Shown here: positions 21,001 to 30,200 of the stretch, in pieces
Layout of the letters: every line of letters begins with the position of its first letter
Position numbering within the stretch: the stretch's first letter is position 1
Assembly (NCBI GenBank): GCA_944382715.1
Contig: CALWNC010000001.1
Span: 1-64,000 of the forward strand
Origin: an uncultured Clostridia bacterium
GTDB taxonomy: Bacteria; Bacillota; Clostridia; Christensenellales; UBA1242
Length of the DNA stretch: 64,000 nt
Reading direction: 5' to 3'
Program-made: the position numbers and the translations under genes
Notes under the pieces: model-generated
What the model was told of the DNA's origin: nothing
The model's input: the letters and a program-made list of their open reading frames with translations, nothing else
Database searches by the model: none

Positions 21001-24000
21001 ATTAAACAAACAATATCTCGTATCTGACTATTCTTGTATGCAAGCGAATAATTATAATTTCTTTTAGAAACACTGCCGTTTAGATTATAAATAATTGCAT
21101 CAAAAACCGTCCAAGTTGATAAATCTTCTAAGTTAAATTCTGAATTATAATAAGTGTAGGTAACAATACTATCAAAAATCTCAAAATCTGCATTGTCGAT
21201 ATCAAAGACATATTCATTTACTAACTGAGTAATTATATCTTCGCTTGTATAAACATAAGAACTATATTTAGATGTATAAATGCTATTTGCAATAGTTGAA
21301 CTATCAACAATGATGTTGCTACTATCAGTAGTACTATAAATTCTTGTAAGGAAACTTATTAAGTTTGCAGCCCACCAAGTATCTATTGAATTATAACTCA
21401 AACCAACAATGTATTCCTCACTAAGAAATACCTTATTAGTTCCAGTGCCAAACTGATAAAATTTTAAACTCTCTTCTAAATCTTTAACTTTATAAACTAA
21501 TGCATTATAAGTATATGCACTGAAAATTTCTTCCTTATTATAGAAGTTATTGCCAGTTATGGCATTATCATCAACCTTTATTGTTATAATGCCCTGTTCA
21601 TGTAAATATAAAAGAATAAAGTCACCAACTGTCCAAGTATCAACACTAGAATAAACAAAACCAGATGAAAATGAGAATGATTTTTGTTCAGTCTCAGCTT
21701 TTCCAAATTCAATGCTACCAGTGGTTTCATTAATGTCAATAAATAGAGTATCTTCGTAAGCTTTATCAAAGTTGTTGTTAACATAAGAAGATTCTATGTC
21801 AAGTACATTCAATACATTTAATTCTGAAATGTTCATAACATCATCGAGTTTTAAATATACGATAGTATTATTTGACTGTTCACTATTGTAATTTTCATTT
21901 GTATAATTTGGGTCAATTCTAAATAAGTACATATATTCTGTAATACCACTAGTACCCGTTGTAACATTCCAACCACTTTCTGTTTCTTCATATGTGTTTA
22001 AAACAATGTCAGTCGTACCACTAGCAACATTAGAAGCAATACCTACTCTACAAATTTCACCTCTAATACCACCACTAGTAGTAAGCTGACTCAATGAAAC
22101 ACCAGAAACTGAAAGGTATCTAGTATATAAATAAAAGATAAAGTAATCTCTATATGTCCAAGTTCCAACATCTTTATAGTCAAATGAACTAGAAAATTTT
22201 AGATCAAAACTTTCATAACCATCAAAGTCATCAATTTCTAGTGCAGTTGCCAAACTATCAGTTTCAATTATTGTGGCTCTTTCTTCAAATTTCCCATCTT
22301 TTTCAATAGTTTCAATGTTTGTATAATAGTAGAAAGTTCCAGCATCACTTGTAATAATAAAGTCATTTGCTGTTTTTCCAGGTGCTTCGGTAGAAATACC
22401 ATTGTTCTCACCATATGAGCTGTCGAGCTTTATTATGTAATTATAAAAAGTATCATAAGTTGCATTTTCTGCAATTTCAGCACTTAAAAACTTCGAGTCT
22501 GATGGAGAGTAAAGCACATATTCATCATTATTTTTTTGAAGTTGATAATAAGTGCCATTTATATACGCATAAAATTCTGCAGTACCACTAACATCTGTCA
22601 AATCTTTATGAAGTGAGATAACATAAATTGGTACTTTTAGCCCCGTTTTAAACTTTGAAATTGGATACTTACTTAATTCATTGTTATATGACAAATCTTT
22701 ATAGTATTCATACATAATGATTTGATCACTATAAGTCCAAGTTTGTGGATCATTTAAATCAAATGAATCTGAAAGTTTAATTGTTGCTACATTTTTTTGA
22801 TCGGTATCTTTTTCATCAACCTCTTCCCAAACGAAAATTGTTGTATATGTAGAGATTAAGAAATTTGTATCATCAATCTCTTTAAGTACATAATATGGAT
22901 TACCATATTCATCTTCTTCTTCCTCAGAAACCTCAGTAATATAGTAATTTCCATTAATAAGCACACAATCAACATCAATTTCTGGAGAATAAGCATCAGC
23001 TTCTGGATAATATTTTCTATATGAATAAACATACGCATCTAATGTTACAGGATCTTTATTTGTAACGGCATTTTCCCAAGAAAAATCATCAATAGTATAG
23101 TCTGAAAATGTATTATTAGATGAAAAATGATAGTATTCATACATTATTATCTCATCTGTAGCTGTCCAAGTTTGAGGATTATCTCTAATAAAGTTTTTAG
23201 AGAAATGGATAGAAACTTTTTTATTAGCCCATTGAACCACATTAATTGAGTTTTCATCTCTTTCCATTTCATTATAAGTATTATCACTATATTCACCAAG
23301 ACCGAGTAATGCTTTTAATGATTCCAATGCATCAGAGATTGGTGAAGATACATCATAACTCATTGTATAAGTTATTGTATATGTATCACTTGTAGAACCA
23401 TTATCATTAAGATCACTTGCGTCTCTGTATGTAATTGTTAATGAATTATCTTCAGCGCTATATAAAGTTGAATCAACATATTTCCATTCAATAAATTCAT
23501 CATCTATAGAGCGAATATAGAAATTAGATTGAGTAAGTTCAGCAAAATTTACAAAATCAGCCATGACTTGATATTGCTCAGGAGTGCAGATAAATGTTTC
23601 ATAATAATCGCCATACTTTGAACTATTAGTGAGTTTGTTATTTGAATATGTTAAACTATCCTTAAATGATAAAAACGTACTATTAGCTAGGTCTTCAACT
23701 GTAGCTTTAAGCTTATTTTGTACACTAGCTGATTTAATTTTATATAAAAGTTCATCTGCCTCATCAGGAGCATAATCATCGGCATTGTAAGCCTGAATAG
23801 TAATTGGGACTCGCTGATTTCTTTCTGCATAAAGCCTGTATTTATTTGAGTTATAACTTGCAGTTGATAGGACATTTGCAGCAATTGTTGAATTGTACTG
23901 TCCCTTTAACGCCCTATTAAATGAAGTAAGAATTGAGTTTACGCCACCAATGATTATAATTACTGCAATAGGCAAAACTACAATTGACATTAATCCTCTA

Positions 24001-24452
24001 AAAAGTCGCATTACAATAGGACCTTTATTATTCTTGTCTGGTGACATGCCATTTGCACTTGTAGCATTTGCATACTCTTGTCTAATTATTGCAAAGATGG
24101 TGAAGATTATCATAAGTATAAGTGCAACAACACAAATTGCCTTAAATGTTTTTACAAATGTTGACATGATATTTGTTTTCTCTGCGAAGCCAACATAATC
24201 ATCAACAGTTGTTCCTACTCCAAGGAAGCTTGTAACCGCAAATTCAAAGGCATCGAGAATCCCCAATACAAACTTTTCAACACTCCAAATAACTCCAGAT
24301 TGAAAATTCTCAAACGCGGCAAATCCGTTAGTAAAGAAGGTCTTTAATAAATCAAATACCTGCCACGCTCCAAGATAATTTTGTATATGAGAAACAACAG
24401 AACCTAGTTCTGCTGATAAAGAATATATTAAATTTACCAGTAAATTTGCCAT
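12051..24452 (-). CDS. Giant VirB6/TrbL-like membrane protein with repeated ectodomain (4,133 aa)
   Basis: A 12.4-kb uninterrupted gene. The N-terminal membrane core has hydrophobic segments at about 101-127 (ending IIFTIFAIIRQE) and 150-176. The paralogue-shared motif NKYRLYAERNQRVPI is at about 202-216. About 3,400 residues follow that look extracytoplasmic: rich in Tyr, Asn, Ser, Thr and Asp, poor in Lys, and built largely of about 13 diverged repeats centred on D-x-x-T-W-x-x-x-D. A C-terminal membrane block (about 3,630-3,780) has the shared features PLAISMNSLQIDES and FGIVVSFNLYYIL. A basic cytoplasmic tail of about 340 residues includes DKKEDTKDK-type repeats. GGGAGA lies upstream of ATG 24452, 31 bp after the VirB4 stop. 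Function is inferred: a channel core with a very large surface or wall-spanning domain. Confidence 0.78.
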   Translation of the reverse strand: MANLLVNLIYSLSAELGSVVSHIQNYLGAWQVFDLLKTFFTNGFAAFENFQSGVIWSVEKFVLGILDAFEFAVTSFLGVGTTVDDYVGFAEKTNIMSTFVKTFKAICVVALILMIIFTIFAIIRQEYANATSANGMSPDKNNKGPIVMRLFRGLMSIVVLPIAVIIIIGGVNSILTSFNRALKGQYNSTIAANVLSTASYNSNKYRLYAERNQRVPITIQAYNADDYAPDEADELLYKIKSASVQNKLKATVEDLANSTFLSFKDSLTYSNNKLTNSSKYGDYYETFICTPEQYQVMADFVNFAELTQSNFYIRSIDDEFIEWKYVDSTLYSAEDNSLTITYRDASDLNDNGSTSDTYTITYTMSYDVSSPISDALESLKALLGLGEYSDNTYNEMERDENSINVVQWANKKVSIHFSKNFIRDNPQTWTATDEIIMYEYYHFSSNNTFSDYTIDDFSWENAVTNKDPVTLDAYVYSYRKYYPEADAYSPEIDVDCVLINGNYYITEVSEEEEDEYGNPYYVLKEIDDTNFLISTYTTIFVWEEVDEKDTDQKNVATIKLSDSFDLNDPQTWTYSDQIIMYEYYKDLSYNNELSKYPISKFKTGLKVPIYVISLHKDLTDVSGTAEFYAYINGTYYQLQKNNDEYVLYSPSDSKFLSAEIAENATYDTFYNYIIKLDSSYGENNGISTEAPGKTANDFIITSDAGTFYYYTNIETIEKDGKFEERATIIETDSLATALEIDDFDGYESFDLKFSSSFDYKDVGTWTYRDYFIFYLYTRYLSVSGVSLSQLTTSGGIRGEICRVGIASNVASGTTDIVLNTYEETESGWNVTTGTSGITEYMYLFRIDPNYTNENYNSEQSNNTIVYLKLDDVMNISELNVLNVLDIESSYVNNNFDKAYEDTLFIDINETTGSIEFGKAETEQKSFSFSSGFVYSSVDTWTVGDFILLYLHEQGIITIKVDDNAITGNNFYNKEEIFSAYTYNALVYKVKDLEESLKFYQFGTGTNKVFLSEEYIVGLSYNSIDTWWAANLISFLTRIYSTTDSSNIIVDSSTIANSIYTSKYSSYVYTSEDIITQLVNEYVFDIDNADFEIFDSIVTYTYYNSEFNLEDLSTWTVFDAIIYNLNGSVSKRNYNYSLAYKNSQIRDIVCLIIGDKAIELTSQNLQKLGLSINNNYVISSDLSTVANDVSENYNEDYNMVTSSNTEALTDYSLINRYTNLTFSYTFAGSNDSNLLTQFDLYLISLMNSGEYGDLAKTRFNATNSTYNFEVYVSNTSSSPTYYVKLFDIDDGTTLFYVTNIYSSNSYIEITGNSTISCSKKLFTPSTITVVDETTGETSTVNETYTSFSSEDSITLLDAYIYQTINSIEPITFQIYNMYNEDNGDYSGSQYLIVNNIIIEYNSEIKVSTKLNNDITSLTDDDGLNDIIKLLYDNVYNSLIIQNDNFDYSHLRAITLSEIQEINDFDINDITTWKPFTIILYNLGLLKEDGELDSVSSATLFIDGSNYYIRIAQSKNNTTATFSINISSILNIEGLTEDGSNEELLISTPSDLFTIMFVNILQNYKSEVFESTNTLNSKIYDSYMNGIVVDVNTLCTQDIPLSNSMSLSDISTWSWYGILYYYYFKTVPSDTTYITYAVYGDSNKNGYLLLSDGTNQHYVKINDNLFKTFNQENVDDNSLSFNLTSGSVTALEIINYAVTGNVNGSYLEFSLSNDSSKRIQFINSDTNIYVYNLLAEDASISNKTVAYLGENIDSKDVSDLTVFDVFVLSLAGVLSSSESNTVLEFDNKNYLYINNSYINLTKINVEIDTNTNSLKINEDSKIFSELGSFDLSNGAPTNAIINSAHDYENSKNYAILVVSDDILSNASTKAPTLNGMEQGSDSTTVQLKFSTGFDVSNYSTWKLSDFIIYYIFSQSTKNFDTSIKNFQYYVNLGYVPATFCNIKITDEVGNITSHNVLLIGQAIDDINELNNILNSNNSADEAKKDEILNYIYVDYNIFYNLFDKEFTNIMLLSYQTNDQPISIDLTGSSIDEPDQMQITNFSYKITSVIATEDFKFNNYYYYKTDSTAKNFIFSLLGINNISSIPDEAIDNSILINLKLSSDFILEDTSTWTILDYIIIYEYTKNIPNNIFEELSFSDLKNKDFYYELIRNGSEGTDYYLRINGTTYNITKLIEVTQGNELCDIRSEIVFTIDGVEYTIQNKINLTTNLEVNDGNIQVGGSDKYYETIKNANVLDADVGYSLRVLCKSHRYNIEVITSDLANEFENTRLSGKVYYSLKDLTSNETIFVLAEKYNTDLYPEDLFEIIDENATDLTTQEDYLKLYQDFGKPVIELIETATTLTYSADGKVNWVNPDNPQIINEYYQLINNSNNEIIFVLSSNFDLLYDRQGDSNICYRKDDQTVNYTILGEPSILSNSDNLTEESFRFYRNLDSNVYFNYQISLTRYTNYTISANVQKVNWPQKLINDMMVIYPDLNWSTLLATDGWIDTLGEYHSGIASGQYISSGNSANITAVGMVLSEFFLSVANESEGSNNYAEYEYDSIFDASTIKALMLSIMGEENYDTLVNEAQVFVDLFNTGFASILDDIADERNITIKDGKVDNLTMSIYKSFLATAILSSDFAEYLYTIATRVLSQYTIYEYLAKASGDYAKYYAYFNGQTDENGETVDSFTYSSFEELTWYENESLRDNAVPMFTFNIKSAWEYFNNKEGTLTYDKSLVNFDSLYTSLDKYYSSVYLDSGSSISDKDPLYCFLLDVYYSIRQTLKQSGSSQPTYLKLYKDYLDGKITRWNEVSDSSINGASVYFEKYSLYQASLQLNKAKVLVSYINNIINPLYSLDDLVGDAVDAAGSYIETEISAITGDLENVEESAEDIGNSLKDIIDGLTNVETVYTLLKKVFKNNPRYLDYTDNIFKLDNIFDFSSFQFVYSKSEKGSSEAWDLINQCYEEMGLVLSELSDVSYLEQGGTTSLGSVNPTDVREGYIDDAYDRLSEWYNNLGAYINTQNILDKTAKASVTFTLAQYANNYVEEGFAFTIQNKQYTIKTTVSTSRLGEYVYGGEYLEKFGIPASYTSSEFTGIVDISSAYDETTNSAKTKIASFTTLRSFASKLADYTGKLYLLSNMMDLSANDSDNESLGGVYNNQDSVLMTDYIYVKNPFKDINMNMFSTNAYIKTTQEYLILDYIVENEYLTYDTLRTLIVADNSETLNASGNDLLAKIGLGSTDYESMSDEDKNSALRYYLWYIQTSTVESSGDIYYGYNIGDYGYAGNYNTGSDSSSDRIHEIFKKVILYLTNSVEDNSNGLETDFEGTTISFENMYFQKLKTILMDALINFEKNEGDTGENNSKRYLTLFYLICSEFDYFYSKDNYETENVSEERETELGRTIARVNNTLIKSGTDVVGYVTYNESYYARAEFRRDLTTSGLVLRLAGLDNRPIEELVNRQYDDLYNKNGVYDEANGDTFILCTYNEEEGKYYPILARNDNYAVTDKYLEYIRQDYGVDLKTDYYDSAHAYPIIAKGILTGNDTELLPTAIRMVNGEITYYRDNIIATTSLDESSISSGSIVSEVSTVNYVSYVPYSTFSNYGDTWTMYISANNPSLYLNSDFQVYYVQFTNVYNLGMYDEYGAVSVLDQFTSFYNMDVVFHLLMFLGFVTMIPILFKALLVAMRRILDLMALVLIGPLAISMNSLQIDESNSQAYNTWKDMFTKSLLSVFGIVVSFNLYYILVNTALNMTYVQDGDATMQIIAESPVSWLSTGFINGIITFFFVIIASQMIQQAANMIGKIVTGGRVENSFASALDNKEPIVAMTQMVKGVVKDVRNAAGFVGKIYTGELLIEAKAAAIEAAKEAVPGSAIFRRINQTAHNIGINGKARKMSKMAQKNGNMSKAQADKYARQFAENAKKIRKAKFEKNMKRANAFNRTFGLDEFNSGVKYKDPKKKKLGMKDSLNNAEEKLKKGFKGFSSGVKAEAEKSRDKKAQKSNDKKAKIDEEESKDKKEDTKDKQADTKDKKEDSKENAKEKIGFGNYLKGTVKFVAKKTGQAVAKRVKKVGENVKYAAKSIYGGMKKVVTAPVRAVKAVARAPKNAFKAVKRASGNVAEKFMTGGALMRRRDREAASEAKEQEKQRQKQEKKAQGKSQKK
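18080..23200 (-). repeat. About 13 diverged protein repeats in the 4,133-aa ectodomain
   Basis: Successive repeats carry the core D-x-x-T-W-[TSK]-x-x-D/x-x-I-x-x-Y-x-Y. Examples are NPQTWTATDEIIMYEYY, DVGTWTYRDYFIFYLYT, DLSTWTVFDAIIYNL, NYSTWKLSDFIIYYIF and DTSTWTILDYIIIYEYT. On DNA the cores recur at roughly 23.17, 22.74, 22.16, 21.63, 21.37, 21.11, 20.70, 20.39, 20.04, 19.61, 19.17, 18.75 and 18.12 kb, so the unit is about 90-200 residues with variable spacing. Each core is preceded by a short strand-like FSxxF segment. Several central copies have lost the TW pair. Confidence 0.75.
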
Positions 24453-24483
24453 ATCTTTAATTCTCCCTTGAATAGTTTTTTAG

Positions 24484-27171
24484 TTACTTCGCATCATCAC
24501 GCAATTTTTCAAACAAATTACGAACTCTATCATTAACAAGAACATCAATGTTTGTTCTTGAATATGGGCTAGTCATAAAGAATGCTCTTCCTCTTGGGTT
24601 AGTAACAATTGTATCTTGTTCTTTTTCATTTATTTTACCTGCTTTTTCATACAGAAGAACAAGGTCAGTTATATCTTGTGGAGCAAGCGAGAATATCATT
24701 GAGTATTGACAAGCATTGATAATAGCCGTAGATTTTCTAGCTATTTCTGGTGAACCGGTAAAGTCTTTAATATTTTGCGTAATAACTATTTGAGAACCTT
24801 CATATTTACGAATACGTTTTGCCATTTGTTGCATGAAATCAAGAGCAATGGTTTGTTTAGGATCAATAAATACGTGGGCCTCGTCAATTACGACGATAAC
24901 TTTTCTCTTTGTTTTGTACTTAAAGTTATAATCTTTATTATTAATAACTTCATTGTTTAACCATCTCATGATAAGCAACATTTGTGCGTTTGCTACAGAA
25001 CCAGCATTGTTTGCAAGCAAACTTTGGAAATTAAACACAATGAAGTTTTCAGCAGAAGAAATTGTTGAATAACCATTCCAAAGAACAGCATTTCTACCAC
25101 CCTCTGCAAATTTATTAAGATAAATTTTTAGTATTTTATAGTTGTTTCTATTGTAGTCATCTGTTGCATTTTCGTATTTTTCACAGATGTAGTTATAAAG
25201 ATCTTGCATTATTGGGAATTGTTCAGGCTTTACATTTTCTATACGGGTTGAATTTGTAATGCCAAATTTTGTATAAAGCTCTTTGAGTGCCTCATTTAAA
25301 AGCTCCATACCGTCCATAGTTATACCTTCCAAAATCATACCAAAGAAGGTTTCTAGGAACTGCATGTGCATGGCAAGTGAAACATTACCACTAGCATTTT
25401 CTTCATCGTCTTGTGAAGCGTTAACTTGAAGAGGATTAATACGACCTTCTTTTGCAGAACCTACATCAATTACTTTTCCATATAGATTTTTAGCAATTAT
25501 AAAGTATTCATTTTCTGGGTCAAGAATAAAGATTTTACTATTATCTGCCGCAAGATTTGCCAAAATAGATTTTGTACAGAATGATTTTCCACAACCAGAT
25601 TTCCCCATAATAACCATATTTGAATTAATTCTTTCTCTATCTCTTTGGAAGAAATCTACAAATACAGGTTCTGAGTTCATACCCATATAGAAACCTTTTG
25701 GGTCTTGAATAGCATCAGAAACAAATGGGAAAATTGCTGCAAGTGAAGAAGAGTTTATACCTCTTTCAAATCTTCTAAGGGTCATACGCCTAGAAACATT
25801 ACAGTTAACAAACGCCTCTTTTTGTTTGGCAAATAAGTCATATACTCTAAAGCCAGCTCTCATAACCTGAGTTCTAAATGCTTTCTTTTGTTCTTGCTCA
25901 ACCATCATATAAATGTTGGTATCCATAAGCATTTCAGAACCTGTTTTGATATACTGCAAAAGTTCAGAAAGTGTTTGTAAGTGAGTTTGAATTTCTAAAA
26001 CATCTGACGCTTTTCCGTGTCCTTCATTTGCCTGCATTCTTACGTCCATAATTGCTTTATCAAGTCGTTTTTCAGACTCTGCCTGCTCTATGGTTTTAAA
26101 CTTAACGCAAATTTTTGCTCCGGGAACTGAGAAAAATGTTCTTCCCCAAGCGTTAGGAACAGCAAGAGGATATTCAGATAATTCAAAAAATGAAGACGCT
26201 TTTCCATCAACTGTTACTCTATTTAAACCAAATGAAACTTTATCTGGAGCTATCCAGTCCATTAAATCTTTTGGATCAATAGTTTTAACTTCTCTTTCAT
26301 CAAAGTGATTTGTATAATAACTTTTCAAAAAGATGGCTGTATTTTTTCTGTCAAGAATTTTACATTCCATTGCACCACCTGAACCACTTTCTATGGTACT
26401 AGCAACGAAATTTATTACCTGAAGTAAATTTTTAATGTTACTACAATAAAATGCTAAGTATATATGGTCTTTAAAAACTGGGAATTCACTATCAACATTC
26501 ATAGATTCAAGATTGTTTATTCTGGCCTCAGCAATTTCAAGTCTTGGTCTCGCTTCGTTTATATTTGTTGTTCCATGTCTTACTGATTCAAGAATATCCT
26601 CTCTCTTTCTACATTCGTTATCTATATAATTATCAAATACCATAGGTCTAGAAAATTTATAGATTGCACCCATATCTTCTGGAGAGATTGTTTTAAACGC
26701 ACTCTCTAATGTTTCAATATAAGAATTTTGTCTAGTTTCTGATAACATATGGAACTGTATACTATTAACTTCAATAGCAGCACCAAAGTACTCTTTGTAG
26801 TCAATGATACCAATCTGCCTTTTTTCATCGTATTCTTGCTCTAAGATTCCGACATAAGGCAAAAGTCCCATTACGTTATTTTTAGAATTTCTTTTTTGTT
26901 TTTTATAAGTATTAATACCGAACAAGTGTTTGAAAAGGTCACCTACCTGTTTGTATAATCTAACATCAGGTTCAAAACTCATAAACAAAACGGCAGTTAT
27001 AAAGACTACCACACAAGAAATTATTATTCTAGGCATCAAATTAAAAGTACTAGTCATTGCAAGAGCAACCAAAATAAGTGCAAATACAATCACTATAATA
27101 TCTGAAAAATTAATACCTTTAAAAAATTGAACCTTAACCTTTGTTGATTTAGGTATCATTCTACCTGCCAT
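24484..27171 (-). CDS. VirB4-family ATPase with N-terminal VirB3/PrgI-like membrane domain
   Basis: Energises T4SS assembly and transport at the inner membrane face. Residues 1-85 look like a PrgI/VirB3-type module: a basic start, two hydrophobic segments (about 22-42 and 47-67), then FEPDVRLYKQ. The VirB4 N-domain follows. The C-terminal RecA-like domain has Walker A GKSGCGKS near residue 524, Walker B VIVVIDEAH near 762, and the downstream IVITQNIKDF arginine/sensor region. I chose ATG 27171 (MAGRMIPKS), with AAGGAGA nine bases upstream, giving 895 aa. The longer in-frame start lacks a ribosome site. It sits between the two largest genes in the operon, with the 4,133-aa gene 31 bp downstream. 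The VirB4 identity is firm; the fusion reading is strong. Confidence 0.92.
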   Translation of the reverse strand: MAGRMIPKSTKVKVQFFKGINFSDIIVIVFALILVALAMTSTFNLMPRIIISCVVVFITAVLFMSFEPDVRLYKQVGDLFKHLFGINTYKKQKRNSKNNVMGLLPYVGILEQEYDEKRQIGIIDYKEYFGAAIEVNSIQFHMLSETRQNSYIETLESAFKTISPEDMGAIYKFSRPMVFDNYIDNECRKREDILESVRHGTTNINEARPRLEIAEARINNLESMNVDSEFPVFKDHIYLAFYCSNIKNLLQVINFVASTIESGSGGAMECKILDRKNTAIFLKSYYTNHFDEREVKTIDPKDLMDWIAPDKVSFGLNRVTVDGKASSFFELSEYPLAVPNAWGRTFFSVPGAKICVKFKTIEQAESEKRLDKAIMDVRMQANEGHGKASDVLEIQTHLQTLSELLQYIKTGSEMLMDTNIYMMVEQEQKKAFRTQVMRAGFRVYDLFAKQKEAFVNCNVSRRMTLRRFERGINSSSLAAIFPFVSDAIQDPKGFYMGMNSEPVFVDFFQRDRERINSNMVIMGKSGCGKSFCTKSILANLAADNSKIFILDPENEYFIIAKNLYGKVIDVGSAKEGRINPLQVNASQDDEENASGNVSLAMHMQFLETFFGMILEGITMDGMELLNEALKELYTKFGITNSTRIENVKPEQFPIMQDLYNYICEKYENATDDYNRNNYKILKIYLNKFAEGGRNAVLWNGYSTISSAENFIVFNFQSLLANNAGSVANAQMLLIMRWLNNEVINNKDYNFKYKTKRKVIVVIDEAHVFIDPKQTIALDFMQQMAKRIRKYEGSQIVITQNIKDFTGSPEIARKSTAIINACQYSMIFSLAPQDITDLVLLYEKAGKINEKEQDTIVTNPRGRAFFMTSPYSRTNIDVLVNDRVRNLFEKLRDDAK

Positions 27172-27233
27172 ATTGTTAACTCTCCTTATATATAGTATAT
27201 AACTTATAAAATAATCAAGCAAACACAATAACC

Positions 27234-27260
27234 ACTTTTGCCACAAAAAGTGGCAAAAGT
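27234..27260 (-). other. Intercistronic hairpin between the giant gene and virB4
   Basis: A perfect 11-bp stem (ACTTTTGCCAC with GTGGCAAAAGT, loop of five) lies just after the giant gene's stop codon at 27273. No T-tract follows on the minus strand, so it is more likely an mRNA-processing or stabilising structure, or a partial attenuator, than a terminator. Confidence 0.6.
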
Positions 27261-27272
27261 TATTATTGATTT

Positions 27273-30200
27273 TTATCTTTTATTGTTTTTATTCTTGTCA
27301 TTTTTTCTTTTGTTGATATCTTTAACTTTTTCAATTTCAGTATGTTCTGTTGAACCAGGCTGAGTATTTCTAATAAGCTCATCAAGTTTTTCTTCTGTCT
27401 TTCTGTTATCAATATAATTCTCATTCATTAGTTTATCAACAGATTCATCTATTTGATTATATTTTCTATTCGTTCTTTCTTCTGACTGAGAAACTTTACT
27501 ATCAATCTTGTCGTCTATTCCTCTAAATTTACCAGTAATTCTATCTTCTAGACTTCTAAGTTTTGCGTTAGTTTGACCTCTATAAGCGTCAAACCTGCTA
27601 TCGTTTGTATTTCTATTAACTTCTTCTAACCTCTCTTCCATCTTAACGCCTTGTTTCTTCATAGCAATAGAGAAGTCATTATTAATCTTGTTAAGTCTTG
27701 CTCTCATTAACTCAATTTCTTGAATTAAATCTTGATTACGTCTTATGGTATTTCTGCTATCAATTCTATTTTGTTCAGTGAGATATTTATTTTGTTTAAT
27801 AGCTTTCTCTTGAAGTTCATTTTCATTCATTAAAGCTTTCTGTCTAGCAAACATAAGTCTATCTAATTTCCTTGACCAGAACATACTAGTTCTAAATGTA
27901 ATATCTTGTTGGATATTAGCTTGGTCAATGTATTCTTTAAGCATAGCGTCCATAAGATCTGATCTTCTCATCAAATCAACATGTGAATTTAACTGTGTCA
28001 TATATCTTCTTGTAATCATATCAATTTGCTTACCATCAGTGCTGTTTGGATTAATCTTAGCATAGTACATACCATTTGGTCCAGAAACTTGTCTATAGAA
28101 GTCATGAGTATCGAACGCATTGGTCTTAGAATTAATAAATAGATTATTGTTTGACATTTTAGCAGTAATGCTTTGTTGTGTAGCAAATGACTTTTCAAAC
28201 TGTTCCTTAGCACCTTTATCTCTTTCAAATGCCGTAGATAGTGTTTTAAGTCTAATCTCTGATTCCTTAATTTGCTCATATAACCTATACATTTCTTTCT
28301 TAGTGTAAGAATTTACAGGAGTATTTCTGAGGTTGATAAGTTCAAGATTGAGATTATTTTTATGTTGAAGCTCTGTTTCATACCTATTTTTACTGATATT
28401 ATAGTTTTCAACAATTCTCTTATAATTTTCATTAGATTTAAGAATTGCATCTTGCATTGTACCAGAAGTCTTAGTATGGTTAATTTCACTTCTCTTAAAG
28501 TACATACCATTAAGTTTTTCAAGATTTTCTTTGCCACTATTAAGCATACTGTTGTTATTAACTCTACGATTTGCCTTGTTAAGTTGTTTCTTCAAGTAAT
28601 TTTCAAGAATTTCAAACTTCTTAGAATCATCTAAAAGCTTAAATTCATCATTATCATAAAGTTTAAGTTTTCTATTATCAAATTGCTCTTTAATTTGAGG
28701 TAAAAGTCTAGCAAATACTGAATCAAATGAAGATACATTTTTCTGAGTTGAAACCAAATTGAGTGACTTGTTAATATTTTCTGCAATAACCTTATCATTT
28801 TCAATTTGCGACTTAGTCTTTCCATTAGTTAATGATTTACCTATAAATTGGGCAGCCGTATCAGAAGCAGCTGGTATAATATTTGAGGTATACTTAATTC
28901 TCTTATTCTCTTGATTAATTAATTGTGTAAGAGTCTTCATTACACCTCTTTGCTGAATTGAAACTGCACTGTTTTCATTGTACAACTTAAATGTTTTACC
29001 ATAAATCTTATCTGCAGTTGGACCAAGTATTTCTTTAACTTGTTGAGAGTACTCTGAAGCAGTTCCTTTGAATGTTAAATTAAACTTTTCAAGTTTATTC
29101 ATATCAACTTCTAGCATTTGCTTACGAGTTTGAGCAGCAACTAAGCCCTCTTGACTCTTTCTTCCATATACTCTGTCATATGCCCATCTAGTAAACCTAC
29201 CAACTTTCTCACCATTGTCATTCTTTCTATCAAATCTATCTACAATTCCTTTCTTAATTGCATAAGATACACCATTAATTGCAGCATTAAGTCCTGGAAT
29301 TGGAAGATGTGTATTAATTCTTGATTTGAGAGCTGTATATTTCTTTGAAGCGTCTTTGTATCTAACAACGGTTTCACCAATACCTCTTTCTTCTAAGAAG
29401 TCTTTTCTACTTACACCACTATCATGAGCAACTCTATGTGATGCAATCTTATAACGCTTAGCCATTGCTTCTTCAAGAATTTGTTGTTTTTCTTTAACTG
29501 TTTGAGCAGACTGAGCCTTTTTAATTACAGATTTACTTAAGTTAGAATTTCTTCCAAGGAATTTATTTGCAATATTGTCAAAGTTATTTACAAAGTCAAG
29601 ATGTGTTTTTGTTGCATTGTATTCAGTTATAGAAGATTTAACAATAGATAAATCTTTCTTGTGCTGAGCTTTAATATTTTCAGAAACATTCTTCCCTTGA
29701 ATGTGAAGGCTTGCACCTACATTATCAAAGAATGACTTATTTCCTGATCCTTTAATGTGAACTTTATTTTTAATATAGTTTGGATTAGTTGTCTTAAATG
29801 CTTCATGTTTAAGTCTTGTTTGATTTCTTTCATATTCAAGTTTTTCAGCAGAGGTCATTGAATTGTAATTAGATGGCTTAGAATTATTTGTAAAGATAAG
29901 TTTGTTTTTGAGTTCATCTACTTTCTCGTTTCTTTGCTCATCTGTTAGATTTTCATAAGCACCTTTACCCTCTTTAACTTCTTGAATTTGATTTTGAATA
30001 GATGTATTCCAGTTATTATAATAAGCTGAATTTTGTGGAGTTCTCTTTGTTATCTTGAATAGAACATTTTTAAATGCATGTGGAACGCCTTCTGTTACAC
30101 CTGTTGCAATATTCTTGCCCGTGCTTGTAAAGAATTGGCCAACAGCCTCTTTAAGATTCTTAGCTCCATTCTTGATGCCAAGATTTTCAGTTCCTGACAT

